A DNA stretch of 37,150 bases from an uncultured Rickettsiales bacterium (GTDB lineage: Bacteria > Pseudomonadota > Alphaproteobacteria > Rickettsiales > UBA1997): contig CALXSC010000076.1 in assembly GCA_944391025.1 (NCBI GenBank), positions 1 through 37,150 on the forward strand, in the 5' to 3' direction. The notes below the pieces were generated by a model, which was not told where the DNA came from, did no database searches, and saw only the letters and a program-made list of their open reading frames with translations. Positions 15,941 through 24,624 of the stretch are shown in pieces (positions within the stretch are counted from its first letter, which is position 1; each line of letters begins with the position of its first letter). Made by a program: the position numbers and the translations under genes.

Positions 15941-18784
15941 TTACTTTAAACTATTCTTTATCTCATTTCTAACTATATCAACAACATTAGTAATAACCTC
16001 AGGATTATTATTATCAGCAGAACCGCCCATAGCAAACCAAGGTTGTCCGCCGCCGCCAGAACCGCCCGCAGCCTCAACAAGATTTTTAATTATCTCATTT
16101 GCCTTCAATTTATCATTCAAATCCCTAGAAATACCCAAAATGATACTAAACTTACCTTCAAACTTGGTCATACATAACAAAATAGACTTGTTATTATATT
16201 TTTTATTTTGGAAATCTATAAACGTTCCTTTAACATCCTTAGGGTTAGCGTCCTTAAGGAAAGTATAGGCAAACATAACGCCATCATTTTCTTCTGTGAA
16301 AGTCATACTGGACATATTTGACTTCTTCATATTTTCCAGCTGTTTCTTAAATACCCTATATTCCTCTTTAACAGACTTTATTTTTTCAACAAGGTTGTTT
16401 GGATCAATTTGCAATAAATCTGTAACATCATGGACAATATCCTGAAATCTATTCATAAATTTTATAGCTTCAAGCCCTGTAACAGCCTCAATTCTTCTAA
16501 CGCCTGACGCTATTGATTCCTCATTAGCTATTTTAAATAAACCTATTTCTCCTGTTTTAAAAACATGGGTACCGCCGCATAATTCAACTGAGCAAACATC
16601 CCTTAGCGAACTATTGTTTAACCTATTTAAACCTTCGCCAACGGACTCAATAGAACATTTATTGGAAATGGATTTATCCAGAAGTTTATCATCAAATGAC
16701 TTTTCGCCCATAAACAAAACCCTAACCTCATCTTCGTACTTTTCATTAAAGAGCGCCATAGCTCCAAACTTTCTAGCCTCTTCCAGACTCATTATTTTAG
16801 TTGTAACTGTAGTATTCTTAAATATTAAATCATTTACTATATTTTCAACTTCCCTTATTTGCTCTTTAGAAATAGGCCTGCTAAGCGTAAAGTCAAACCT
16901 TGCTCTATATTCATCCACTGATGATCCCCTTTGCACTAAAGTCTCTCCAAAAATTTTTCTCAAAGCATACTGCAATAGATGGGTAGCAGAGTGATTTGCT
17001 CTAATTTTATTTCTCCTTTCAACGTTTATAGAGAGGTTTAGATAATCTCCAACCTTAAGGCTGCCAGTTTCAACCCTTCCCTTATGCAAAAAGTAATTAT
17101 TGAATGGTCGCTTTACATCTAGAATTTCAACAGTAGTAAATGGAAGCGGTATAACGCCATCAGAATTAATTTGAATAGCCAATCCACTATCGCCAACCTG
17201 TCCGCCGCATTCGCCATAGAACGGCGTCCTGTCAACGAAAAATTCAAACTCATCCCCACTATTAACCTCATTAACCTCAACCCCATCCTTTACCATAGCT
17301 AAAATTCTACCTGTAGCAGTATTATTTTCATAGCCCAAAAATTCTGTAGGCTCAATTTTTTCTTTAATATCAAAATATATCTTGCTATGTTTTACATCAC
17401 CACTTCCAACCCAAGCTTCTTTAGCCTTCTTCTTTTGTTTTTCCATTTCTTTTTCAAAACCTTCAGTATCAACCTCAATGCCTTTTTCTCTCAATATGCT
17501 TTCAGTTAAATCAATCGGAAATCCATATGTATCATATAGAGTAAAAGCCACCTTTCCGTCAAGAATCGGCTTAACCTTCTTTCCATCAACAGTTGCATGC
17601 AATTCAAACGCAGATCCACCCTTGCCATTGCCGGAAATACTAGTTTGAATATTAACAGACGGAACACGAATCTTACTAATTTCAGAATTTAAAATACCCA
17701 AACCCCTTTCTAGATTTTGTCTAAATCTAACCTCTTCATTTTCAAGTGTTTCCATTACCAAATCTTCATGCTCCTTTAATTCAGTATAGTGTTTACCCAT
17801 AGCATCAACAAGCGTAGGAACCAATTTATACATCATAGGTTCCTTAGCGCCCAACTGATGGATATGTCTCATAGCCCTTCTCATAATTCTTCTAAGAACA
17901 TAGCCCCTTCCTTCATTAGATGGCAATACACCGTCACATATCAAAAATGAAGTTGACCTCAAATGGTCCGCAACAACCCTATGGGCAAAAATATCATCAC
18001 CGCCAATTATAGCTTTAGAATTATCAATAAGCCTTTTAAATAAATCTATATCATAGTTATTATGCACTCCCTGCAAAACAGCAGCAATTCTTTCAAGACC
18101 CATACCAGTATCTATATTTTTATGCTTCAATTCAACTAAACTGCCATCCGGCATTCTTTCAAACTGGGTAAATACATTATTCCATATCTCTATATATCTA
18201 TCGCCGTCCTCCTCAGGCGTACCAGGTTTTCCACCAGGTATATCTGCACCATGGTCATAGAATATTTCAGTAGAAGGACCGCATGGACCAGTATCGCCCA
18301 TTTCCCAAAAATTATCTTTAGTGGGGATTTTAATAATCCTATCATCGGGCAATTTAGCAATATCTTTCCACAGCTGGTATGCCTCTTCATCAGTAAAATA
18401 AACAGTAGCCAATAATTTTTCAGGCGGGAGCATTAACTGATTAGTTAAAAAATCCCAAGCCCATGTAATAGCTTCTTTCTTAAAATAATCACCAATAGAA
18501 AAATTTCCCAACATCTCAAAAAATGTATGGTGTCTTGCAGTATATCCAACATTATCAAGGTCATTATGTTTACCGCCAGCCCTAACGCACTTCTGACAGC
18601 TAGCCATTCTCTTTGAAGGAGGAGTTTCCAAACCAGTATAATAGTTTTTCAAAGGAACCATACCCGCATTTGTAAACATTAGAGTCGGATCATCGGGAAC
18701 CAATGACGCTGATTTTAAAATTTTATGTTTTTTACCCTCAAAAAAACTTAAATATTTTTCTCTTATCTCATTCAATGTAAACAT
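15941..18784 (-). CDS. alaS: Alanyl-tRNA synthetase
   Basis: The 947-residue class II synthetase charges tRNA-Ala. The catalytic core opens FTNAGMVPLKNYYTGLE and includes the conserved HHTFFEMLGNFSIGDYFK stretch. The editing domain has the zinc motifs NHSATHLL and CSVELCGGTH, which clear mischarged Ser and Gly. The C-Ala domain ends with GGSGGGGQPWFAMGGS. The protein is about 70 residues longer than usual; part of the excess is an insertion near residues 360-395 rich in Gly and Ser. It heads a tight run with pip and the two ABC membrane genes. The start ATG at 18784 gives the standard N terminus MFTLNEIREKYLSFF. Confidence 0.98.
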   Translation of the reverse strand: MFTLNEIREKYLSFFEGKKHKILKSASLVPDDPTLMFTNAGMVPLKNYYTGLETPPSKRMASCQKCVRAGGKHNDLDNVGYTARHHTFFEMLGNFSIGDYFKKEAITWAWDFLTNQLMLPPEKLLATVYFTDEEAYQLWKDIAKLPDDRIIKIPTKDNFWEMGDTGPCGPSTEIFYDHGADIPGGKPGTPEEDGDRYIEIWNNVFTQFERMPDGSLVELKHKNIDTGMGLERIAAVLQGVHNNYDIDLFKRLIDNSKAIIGGDDIFAHRVVADHLRSTSFLICDGVLPSNEGRGYVLRRIMRRAMRHIHQLGAKEPMMYKLVPTLVDAMGKHYTELKEHEDLVMETLENEEVRFRQNLERGLGILNSEISKIRVPSVNIQTSISGNGKGGSAFELHATVDGKKVKPILDGKVAFTLYDTYGFPIDLTESILREKGIEVDTEGFEKEMEKQKKKAKEAWVGSGDVKHSKIYFDIKEKIEPTEFLGYENNTATGRILAMVKDGVEVNEVNSGDEFEFFVDRTPFYGECGGQVGDSGLAIQINSDGVIPLPFTTVEILDVKRPFNNYFLHKGRVETGSLKVGDYLNLSINVERRNKIRANHSATHLLQYALRKIFGETLVQRGSSVDEYRARFDFTLSRPISKEQIREVENIVNDLIFKNTTVTTKIMSLEEARKFGAMALFNEKYEDEVRVLFMGEKSFDDKLLDKSISNKCSIESVGEGLNRLNNSSLRDVCSVELCGGTHVFKTGEIGLFKIANEESIASGVRRIEAVTGLEAIKFMNRFQDIVHDVTDLLQIDPNNLVEKIKSVKEEYRVFKKQLENMKKSNMSSMTFTEENDGVMFAYTFLKDANPKDVKGTFIDFQNKKYNNKSILLCMTKFEGKFSIILGISRDLNDKLKANEIIKNLVEAAGGSGGGGQPWFAMGGSADNNNPEVITNVVDIVRNEIKNSLK

Positions 18785-19105
18785 ATGACAATCTCAAATT
18801 TGTTCCAAAAACCAATAAAACGTGCAAATATCCATAAAAAACTTAACTAATTAGTTAATCTTTTTAACCACAGATACATCTATTTTTTATTATCACATAT
18901 AATTTTTTATTTTACAATTATTTTATAACAATTATTTTATGAGATTGTTTATACCACTGGAGGTTTGCAGAATTTTTTTGACTACCATAATGGGAGTTTA
19001 GCAAACACTGTGATATTTTAATATTTATTTGGTTGCTATTTAAATAGTTCTTGGCTGCAGATTATCACCTAAAAATAAATGTCCACATGACAAAAAATAA
19101 TCACA
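18785..19105. other. Gene-free stretch upstream of alaS with a 16-bp palindrome
   Basis: No coding frame is convincing here. A perfect 16-bp palindrome TTAACTAATTAGTTAA lies at 18843-18858, flanked by an A run on the left and a T run on the right, about 60 bp upstream of the alaS start. It could be an operator for alaS or a small terminator. I found no clear promoter. The rest is AT-rich. Confidence 0.4.
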
Positions 19106-19763
19106 TTAAGTTCTATTGTCATTCTCTATAGCTTCATCATATCTAGCAGACTGAAATATAATGTTCAACCATAACAACACTATTATTATATAATCCATCA
19201 TCAATTTTTGGCCAACCGATTTTAAATCTAAAGCCACATTTGCTCTATCTGGTTGCACGATATATAAAAATATATACGGTGAATTAATTTTTATAGCGTT
19301 TGTATAATAGTTTAACGGACCAGTAGAGTTGTAATTCTTAAAATGATAGTAACTTTTTTATAAATTTTTGAATATGGATATCCATAGCCAGCGTTATTAT
19401 TTCCCAAGGCAGGTTTAAAATCCGTTATCCCATCAAGATACAAATCTATAAAAGGCACAGACTGAACGCTAGGGGCATATGTATTTATAGGGCTGAAAAG
19501 CTGGAAGAGCTGCAGACCTGTCCAGAATTGCTGCCGATTGTTCCTAAATTATTCAAATCTCCCGGCAACCTACCCTTTGAATCACGGCATGTTTCCAATT
19601 CTTCAATTCATTAATAAATGCCCTTTTTAGCCGATTTGATTAAACTCTTTCCTCCTGTAATACAAGTTACAAGCAAACCTATTATTATCAAAACAATTGA
19701 TAATTCTATAAGCGAAAAAGCAAAATTATATTTTGATTTGTTTTTATTTTTAAAATAATCAAT
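19106..19763 (-). pseudogene. Type IV pilin-like gene, broken by frameshifts and stops
   Basis: On the minus strand the frame near 19763 gives KYNFAFSLIELSIVLIIIGL, the unmistakable N-terminal helix of a type IV prepilin (cleavage before the Phe, Glu at position +5). It is followed by GGKSLIKSAKKG, a continuation typical of Rickettsiales pilins, and then a stop. Further parts are spread over other frames: QQFWTGLQLFQLF, NNNAGYGYPYSK, GPLNYYTNAIKINSPY, RANVALDLKSVGQK and, after another shift, IDDGLYNNS. No ATG is in place at the start. At least three frame changes and several stops make a working product impossible. It lies downstream of virB2 on the same strand. Limits are approximate. Confidence 0.8.
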
Positions 19764-19853
19764 ATGGAAATTTAAGATATTAACTTTTGAAGATTTTTTA
19801 AGATTTTTCTATTGTTTAAATAATACTTATTATTTTGGTCTTTTAATAGTTTG

Positions 19854-19862
19854 CCCCCCCCC
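19854..19862. repeat. Homopolymer run of nine C
   Basis: Nine consecutive C residues stand in otherwise AT-rich intergenic DNA between the pilin pseudogene and virB2. Such runs vary easily in length. No intact gene adjoins it, so a role in phase variation cannot be argued from this window alone. The rest of 19764-19955 holds nothing recognisable. Confidence 0.7.
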
Positions 19863-19955
19863 GAATTTTAGAGATATTATTACCAATATTTGTCATATTT
19901 TTATTTCTGTTAATAACATAAATAAAAATACAATTCTTCTTATAAAGTCAAGAAA

Positions 19956-19981
19956 AATACGACCTTTTGCAAGGCCGTATT
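19956..19981 (-). terminator. Terminator of virB2
   Basis: On the minus strand AATACGGCCTT and AAGGTCGTATT pair over 11 bp (one G-U) around a GCAA loop, followed by a run of T residues. It lies 26 bp after the virB2 stop. Confidence 0.8.
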
Positions 19982-20006
19982 AATAATAGCATTATATGTT
20001 TTACTA

Positions 20007-20354
20007 TTAAGCAGTTTGTCCACAGAATGAAGTGCTGCCGCCAGTAACAGCTCTAACAATTGCTGGAGCACCGAACATTGCTGAAATACCTAATGTAACA
20101 CCAATCAAAACACCCCAAGAAACTTTACCAGTAAAGAATCCTAAACCAACACCAATAATAATAAATGATGCGATTGTCTTACCGATACCGCCAGTAACGA
20201 ATGCTAAAACGTTACATAAAACAACCTGCATATCACCGCCTGAACCACCGCCTGAAGTAATAGCAGTATTAGTAGCAGCAAATGCGGCATTTGTTGTAAG
20301 GAAAAGAGCAAATAGACCCAATAAAAACATTACATTTAAAGAAATTTTTTTCAT
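20007..20354 (-). CDS. virB2: VirB2/TrbC-type pilin of a type IV secretion system
   Basis: The 115-residue preprotein has a signal peptide MKKISLNVMFLLGLFALFLT ending AAFAA (cleavage near residue 27). A short Gly-rich stretch follows, then two hydrophobic helices joined by a short loop (FTGKVSW), the hairpin expected of VirB2. Two cysteines, in VLCNVLAF and SFCGQTA, could form a disulfide at the ends of the hairpin, as is common in Rickettsiales copies. VirB2 polymerises with lipid into the T-pilus or channel of P-type systems. No other vir gene is in the window, which fits the scattered and duplicated virB2 genes of Rickettsiales. It has its own promoter and terminator and is divergent from secA. 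Confidence 0.9.
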   Translation of the reverse strand: MKKISLNVMFLLGLFALFLTTNAAFAATNTAITSGGGSGGDMQVVLCNVLAFVTGGIGKTIASFIIIGVGLGFFTGKVSWGVLIGVTLGISAMFGAPAIVRAVTGGSTSFCGQTA

Positions 20355-20386
20355 AAAACAATATTAATAATTATACCAATACTTCC

Positions 20387-20415
20387 AGTATATTCTATTG
20401 TATTTTTATTTGCAA
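20387..20415 (-). promoter_or_regulatory. Sigma-70-like promoter of virB2
   Basis: On the minus strand TTGCAA (20410-20415) is separated by 17 bp from TATACT (20387-20392). Transcription would start near 20380, leaving a leader of about 25 nt before the ATG. Confidence 0.6.
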
Positions 20416-20510
20416 GTTTTTTTTAAAAAATAAATACAAATATTACTATATATTATATATATAGTTGTATTAATAAATTACTAGACTTTTAATTTTGAAA
20501 TTTTAAACTA

Positions 20511-20516
20511 TATAAT
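20511..20516 (+). promoter_or_regulatory. Likely -10 element of secA
   Basis: A perfect TATAAT lies 34 bp upstream of the secA ATG. The -35 at 17-bp spacing is only TTTAAT, so the promoter is either weak at -35 or uses other contacts. Confidence 0.4.
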
Positions 20517-20549
20517 ATTATGTAAACAAAATAGTTGAAAAATTCAAAA

Positions 20550-23294
20550 ATGTTAGGATTAGTGAGGAGAATATTTGCATCAAGTAATAATAAACAAATT
20601 CAGAAATTACAAGCAATCGTTGATAAAATAAATGCGTTAGAAAAAAATTATCTTAAAATGAGCGATGAGGGTTTGAGAGCACAGACTGATATTCTAAAGG
20701 CGAGATTAAAAGCAGGAGAAAACCTAAATGATATATTGCCCTATGCGTTTGCAGTAGTTAGAGAAGCTTCAAAAAGAGTTATAGGACAGAGACATTTTGA
20801 TGTGCAAATGATTGGCGGTATAGTTTTGCATAGGGGTGAAATTGCCGAAATGAGGACTGGTGAAGGTAAAACATTGGTTGCAACATTGCCTTCATATCTA
20901 AATGCCCTTGAGGGGAAGGGTGTGCATGTTGTTACAGTTAATGATTACCTGGCAAAATGGCAATCTGAATGGATGGCACAAATTCATAAATTTCTAGGTT
21001 TAAGTGTTGGTTGTATTCTTCATGAAATGGATGACGAAGAGAGAAAGGCTGCCTATAATTGCGATATTACCTATGGTACAAATAGTGAATTTGGTTTTGA
21101 CTATCTAAGAGACAATATGAAATATAGTGTTGAAAGCATGTGCCAAAGACCTTTTAACTATGCAATTGTTGACGAGGTTGACTCTATATTAATTGATGAG
21201 GCTAGAACTCCTTTAATTATTTCAGGTCCTACAGACGATAATTCAGACCTATATAGAAAGGTTGATAATGTTATCAAAAAAATACCAAACGACTTCTTTA
21301 ATATTGATGAAAAAGATAGGCAGGTTTCATTCAATGAGGAAGGAAATGAATGGATTGAAAAGGAATTTAAAAATGTCGGTCTCATTGAACCTAATGATAA
21401 ACTCTACGACGTTAAATACATGGATTTAATCCACCATGCAAACCAGGCTTTAAAGGCGCACAAACTATTTAAAAATGAAGTTGACTATATAGTAAAGGAT
21501 GGACAGGTTTATATTGTTGACGAGTTTACAGGAAGAATTATGGACGGCAGAAGATTTTCAGACGGTCTTCACCAGGCGCTTGAGGCTAAGGAAGGCGTTG
21601 AGGTTCAGAATGAAAACCAGACTTTGGCAAGCATAACATATCAAAACTATTTTAGAATGTATCCAAAGCTATCCGGCATGACCGGTACAGCTATGACAGA
21701 AGCTTCAGAGTTTGAATTTATCTATGGTCTAAAAACGGTTGAAATTCCTACAAATAAACCAGTTCAAAGAAAGGACGAAGAAGACTGCATATTTAAAAAT
21801 TCAATTGGCAAATTTAAGGCAATAGCAGACCAGGTTGAAGAATGCTATAAGAAAAAACAACCAGTTTTAATTGGTACTGTTAGTATTGAAAAATCAGAAT
21901 TGCTATCTAACTTGCTTAATAAAAAACATATACCACATCAGGTTCTAAACGCAAAATACCATGAAAGGGAGTCAAAAATTATTGCTCAAGCAGGTGTGCC
22001 TGGCACAGTTACAATCGCTACAAATATGGCAGGTAGGGGTACGGATATTATGCTTGGCGGTAATGCTGACTTTTTAATAAAGGATATGTATACACAGATT
22101 GAAGATCCAGATGAAAGAAAGAAAGAGGAAGAAAGGATAAGAAGGAAGGTTGAAGAGGGCAAAAAAGAAGCGCTTGAGGCTGGCGGTTTATATATCCTTG
22201 GCACCGAAAGGCATGAAAGTAGAAGAATTGACAATCAGCTAAGAGGTAGAGCTGGAAGGCAGGGCGACCCAGGAAATTCAAAATTTTTCCTATCACTTGA
22301 TGATGACCTATTAAGAATTTTTGGTTCAGATAAATTAGGCGGAATGCTTGGAAAATTAGGGCTTGAAGAGGATGAAGCCATAGTTCACCCTTGGATTAGC
22401 AAGTCTGTTGAAAAAGCCCAAAAAAAGGTTGAAAATGCCCACTATGAAATGAGAAAAACCGTTCTTAAATATGATGATGTTGTTAATGAACAAAGACTTA
22501 TTATATTTGAACAGAGAATGGATATAATCAAAGCCAACGATGTTTCTGAAGAAATCAACTATCTAAGGGAAGAAAAAAATAGGGAGCTTATGGATAGATA
22601 TGTTCCAGAAAAATCACATATTGACAACTGGGATATAGAGGCGCTTCAGAATGAAATTGAAAGGATATATGGAGAATCATTTGACATAGGCGAATACTTA
22701 AATAGCAATGATGTAGGAAGAAAAGGACTATTGAACAAAATTAATGAATACACTAAAGAACTTTATAAAAAGAAAGAAGAAATATATGGTGACAGTCTAT
22801 TAAGACAAGTTGAAAAGAGAGTATTCCTAATGACTATTGATAAATATTGGAAAGACCACCTATATAATCTTGACAAATTAAGACAGGGCATTAACTTTAG
22901 AGCCTATGCGCAGAAAGATCCTCTATTGGAATATAAAAAAGAGGCATTTGCATTATTTGAAAGCCTATTATATAATATGAATGAAGAATATCTAATTAGA
23001 CTCTTCCATATCATTATAAATATAGAATCTCTAAATAATAATGAAAACTTTTTAAATGCAAAGCAGGCAAATCAAAATAATATGCAATACAATAGGGCAG
23101 AATTTTTGAACGCTATGAATAAAAAACTGCCGCAGGAACAAAATTTAGTGAAGCAAAGCACAGCCCACAATAGAGTCAATCCAATAGATAGAGATCCTAA
23201 GGATCCTTCTACGTGGGGAAAGGTTATGAGAAACGACCCTTGTCCTTGTGGTTCAGGAAAGAAATATAAGCAGTGCTGCGGAAAGGCTGAGTAG
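20550..23294 (+). CDS. secA: Protein translocase motor SecA
   Basis: The 914-residue ATPase drives preproteins through SecYEG. Walker A MRTGEGKTLVATLP lies near residue 102, and the DEAD-like box VDEVDSILIDEARTPLIISG follows. Helicase motifs include TNMAGRGTDIMLGG and QLRGRAGRQGDPG. The extreme C terminus NDPCPCGSGKKYKQCCG is the zinc-binding SecB/ribosome contact. Start at ATG 20550 (MLGLVRRIF) matches the family; an in-frame TTG at 20535 would add five residues and is less likely. No Shine-Dalgarno sequence is visible. Signal-peptide proteins in this window (MlaC, MlaA, VirB2, the large membrane protein, the lipoprotein) would be its clients. Confidence 0.99.
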   Translation: MLGLVRRIFASSNNKQIQKLQAIVDKINALEKNYLKMSDEGLRAQTDILKARLKAGENLNDILPYAFAVVREASKRVIGQRHFDVQMIGGIVLHRGEIAEMRTGEGKTLVATLPSYLNALEGKGVHVVTVNDYLAKWQSEWMAQIHKFLGLSVGCILHEMDDEERKAAYNCDITYGTNSEFGFDYLRDNMKYSVESMCQRPFNYAIVDEVDSILIDEARTPLIISGPTDDNSDLYRKVDNVIKKIPNDFFNIDEKDRQVSFNEEGNEWIEKEFKNVGLIEPNDKLYDVKYMDLIHHANQALKAHKLFKNEVDYIVKDGQVYIVDEFTGRIMDGRRFSDGLHQALEAKEGVEVQNENQTLASITYQNYFRMYPKLSGMTGTAMTEASEFEFIYGLKTVEIPTNKPVQRKDEEDCIFKNSIGKFKAIADQVEECYKKKQPVLIGTVSIEKSELLSNLLNKKHIPHQVLNAKYHERESKIIAQAGVPGTVTIATNMAGRGTDIMLGGNADFLIKDMYTQIEDPDERKKEEERIRRKVEEGKKEALEAGGLYILGTERHESRRIDNQLRGRAGRQGDPGNSKFFLSLDDDLLRIFGSDKLGGMLGKLGLEEDEAIVHPWISKSVEKAQKKVENAHYEMRKTVLKYDDVVNEQRLIIFEQRMDIIKANDVSEEINYLREEKNRELMDRYVPEKSHIDNWDIEALQNEIERIYGESFDIGEYLNSNDVGRKGLLNKINEYTKELYKKKEEIYGDSLLRQVEKRVFLMTIDKYWKDHLYNLDKLRQGINFRAYAQKDPLLEYKKEAFALFESLLYNMNEEYLIRLFHIIINIESLNNNENFLNAKQANQNNMQYNRAEFLNAMNKKLPQEQNLVKQSTAHNRVNPIDRDPKDPSTWGKVMRNDPCPCGSGKKYKQCCGKAE

Positions 23295-23371
23295 TTTTGT
23301 AATTTTTATATTGATTGTTATAAAAAAATTAATATAATTACTCTATAGTCGATTAATAAAGCAAAGTATCC

Positions 23372-23614
23372 ATGACTGACTCTTTATTGCAAGGACAAAA
23401 CGGACAATTAAAATATATAACAATCAAAAAAGAGTGTGAAATAATTGGTTTTATTGAGCTGCTCTCTGTCGGTAGATTTTTTAGAAAAAACTTATCAGAT
23501 TATTATGGCGATAGTCTTACAGAAGTTTTAAAAGGTGATTTGGACAAAGTTTTAGAATATATAGATTCACTAGGTGATAAATATAAAGAAATTAAAAAAA
23601 CAAGCTGTAATTGA
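23372..23614 (+). CDS. Upstream part of a putative metalloprotease gene, split at an A7 run
   Basis: This 80-residue frame starts at ATG 23372 (MTDSLLQGQNGQ) and overlaps the following frame by 41 bp. I know no relative. It ends shortly after ATTAAAAAAACAAGC. A shift at the A7 run would join it directly to the next frame, giving one protein of about 360 residues running from LGDKYKEIKK into QAVIENSYEP. It is therefore better read as the N-terminal part of the metalloprotease than as a separate gene. A sequencing or indel error, a decayed gene or transcriptional slippage would all produce this picture. Confidence 0.5.
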   Translation: MTDSLLQGQNGQLKYITIKKECEIIGFIELLSVGRFFRKNLSDYYGDSLTEVLKGDLDKVLEYIDSLGDKYKEIKKTSCN

Positions 23615-24455
23615 AAATTCTTACGAACCTTTTCAAACATTATTTGCAGGAAAAGAGGACATTTTAACATCATTTAGCAATTTATGGTCTTGGTATTATA
23701 ACGAAGTTTATTCACCAAATATTGCTAAATTGTCAGGTTTTGCGGAAATATTAAAAAAAAATTTAGTTGAAGCGAATATGGAAACAGAAATAGAGGATAT
23801 GTTAAATTTTTTTAATTACCAGCCCGCAGAAAGCAAGACTTGCACACTTTTTTTACATATGTTCTTGACAAATCATTCAAAGGGTGAAAGTATTGACGAT
23901 TTAGGAATACTTTTTGGTATTAAAGCTAATCCGCCAGAATTTACAATATCAATAAGCGATATTGATAGACAAGAATCTTGGTCAAAAGAACGCAAAAACG
24001 CAATTAAAAGAGTAATTCAATATTTTCCTTCGCCAACAATTCTTCATGAAATGACGCATTACTATTATCATAACTCTGGAAAGTCAGAAGAAATAGAAAA
24101 AAATCAAACTTTTAGATTTAAAATATTAAATCAAGAAATAGAAAAGCTTAATGAAAGACATAGATTGCCCGGTTCTCAAGAACATCAAGCTTCTTCTTTA
24201 TTAAATGAAGTTTTAGCAACAAGTTTTCAAGGGATATTGCAGGAAAGATTGGGTTATCAAGACAATTGGGAAGGAAAACTATATGATAGCAATGATTTAA
24301 TTGATCAAACTGCAAAGGCAATGATGCCAACAGTTAAAGAATACATAGAAGCTAAAAAACAAATAGATAATGAATTTATTTTATCTTTTTTAAAAAAAGC
24401 CCAGGAAGTTTGTACAAGGCTTCATGAAATTGATATTGCGCATGCAAGAGATTAA
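23574..24455 (+). CDS. Putative zinc metalloprotease with HExxH motif
   Basis: The frame from GTG 23574 gives 293 residues. It contains TILHEMTHYYYH near residue 157, where HEMTH is the zincin HExxH motif with two zinc-binding histidines and a catalytic glutamate. A glutamate in LLNEVLATS about 55 residues later is placed as in gluzincins. There is no signal peptide or membrane helix. The real N terminus probably lies in the preceding frame at 23372. The family is not one I can name; the fold could be that of a secreted effector or toxin protease, but that is inference. It stands alone between secA and fabF. Confidence 0.6.
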   Translation: MINIKKLKKQAVIENSYEPFQTLFAGKEDILTSFSNLWSWYYNEVYSPNIAKLSGFAEILKKNLVEANMETEIEDMLNFFNYQPAESKTCTLFLHMFLTNHSKGESIDDLGILFGIKANPPEFTISISDIDRQESWSKERKNAIKRVIQYFPSPTILHEMTHYYYHNSGKSEEIEKNQTFRFKILNQEIEKLNERHRLPGSQEHQASSLLNEVLATSFQGILQERLGYQDNWEGKLYDSNDLIDQTAKAMMPTVKEYIEAKKQIDNEFILSFLKKAQEVCTRLHEIDIAHARD

Positions 24456-24550
24456 TACTTTCTCTTGTTTTAGAAAAAAATAAGCAATATTGCGAAATTT
24501 AAATTAAATATTCACAATATATTATTAATTTTAAGTATTGTATTTATTTC

Positions 24551-24579
24551 TTGAAAAATTAATTGTATGTTTTTATTAT
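24551..24579 (+). promoter_or_regulatory. Sigma-70-like promoter of fabF
   Basis: TTGAAA (24551-24556), a 17-bp spacer and TATTAT (24574-24579) give a near-ideal promoter with a start near 24586 and a leader of about 39 nt. Confidence 0.65.
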
Positions 24580-24624
24580 TAAACGAGTTATATTGGATTA
24601 ACAATAAGATAAAAAGATAAAATT

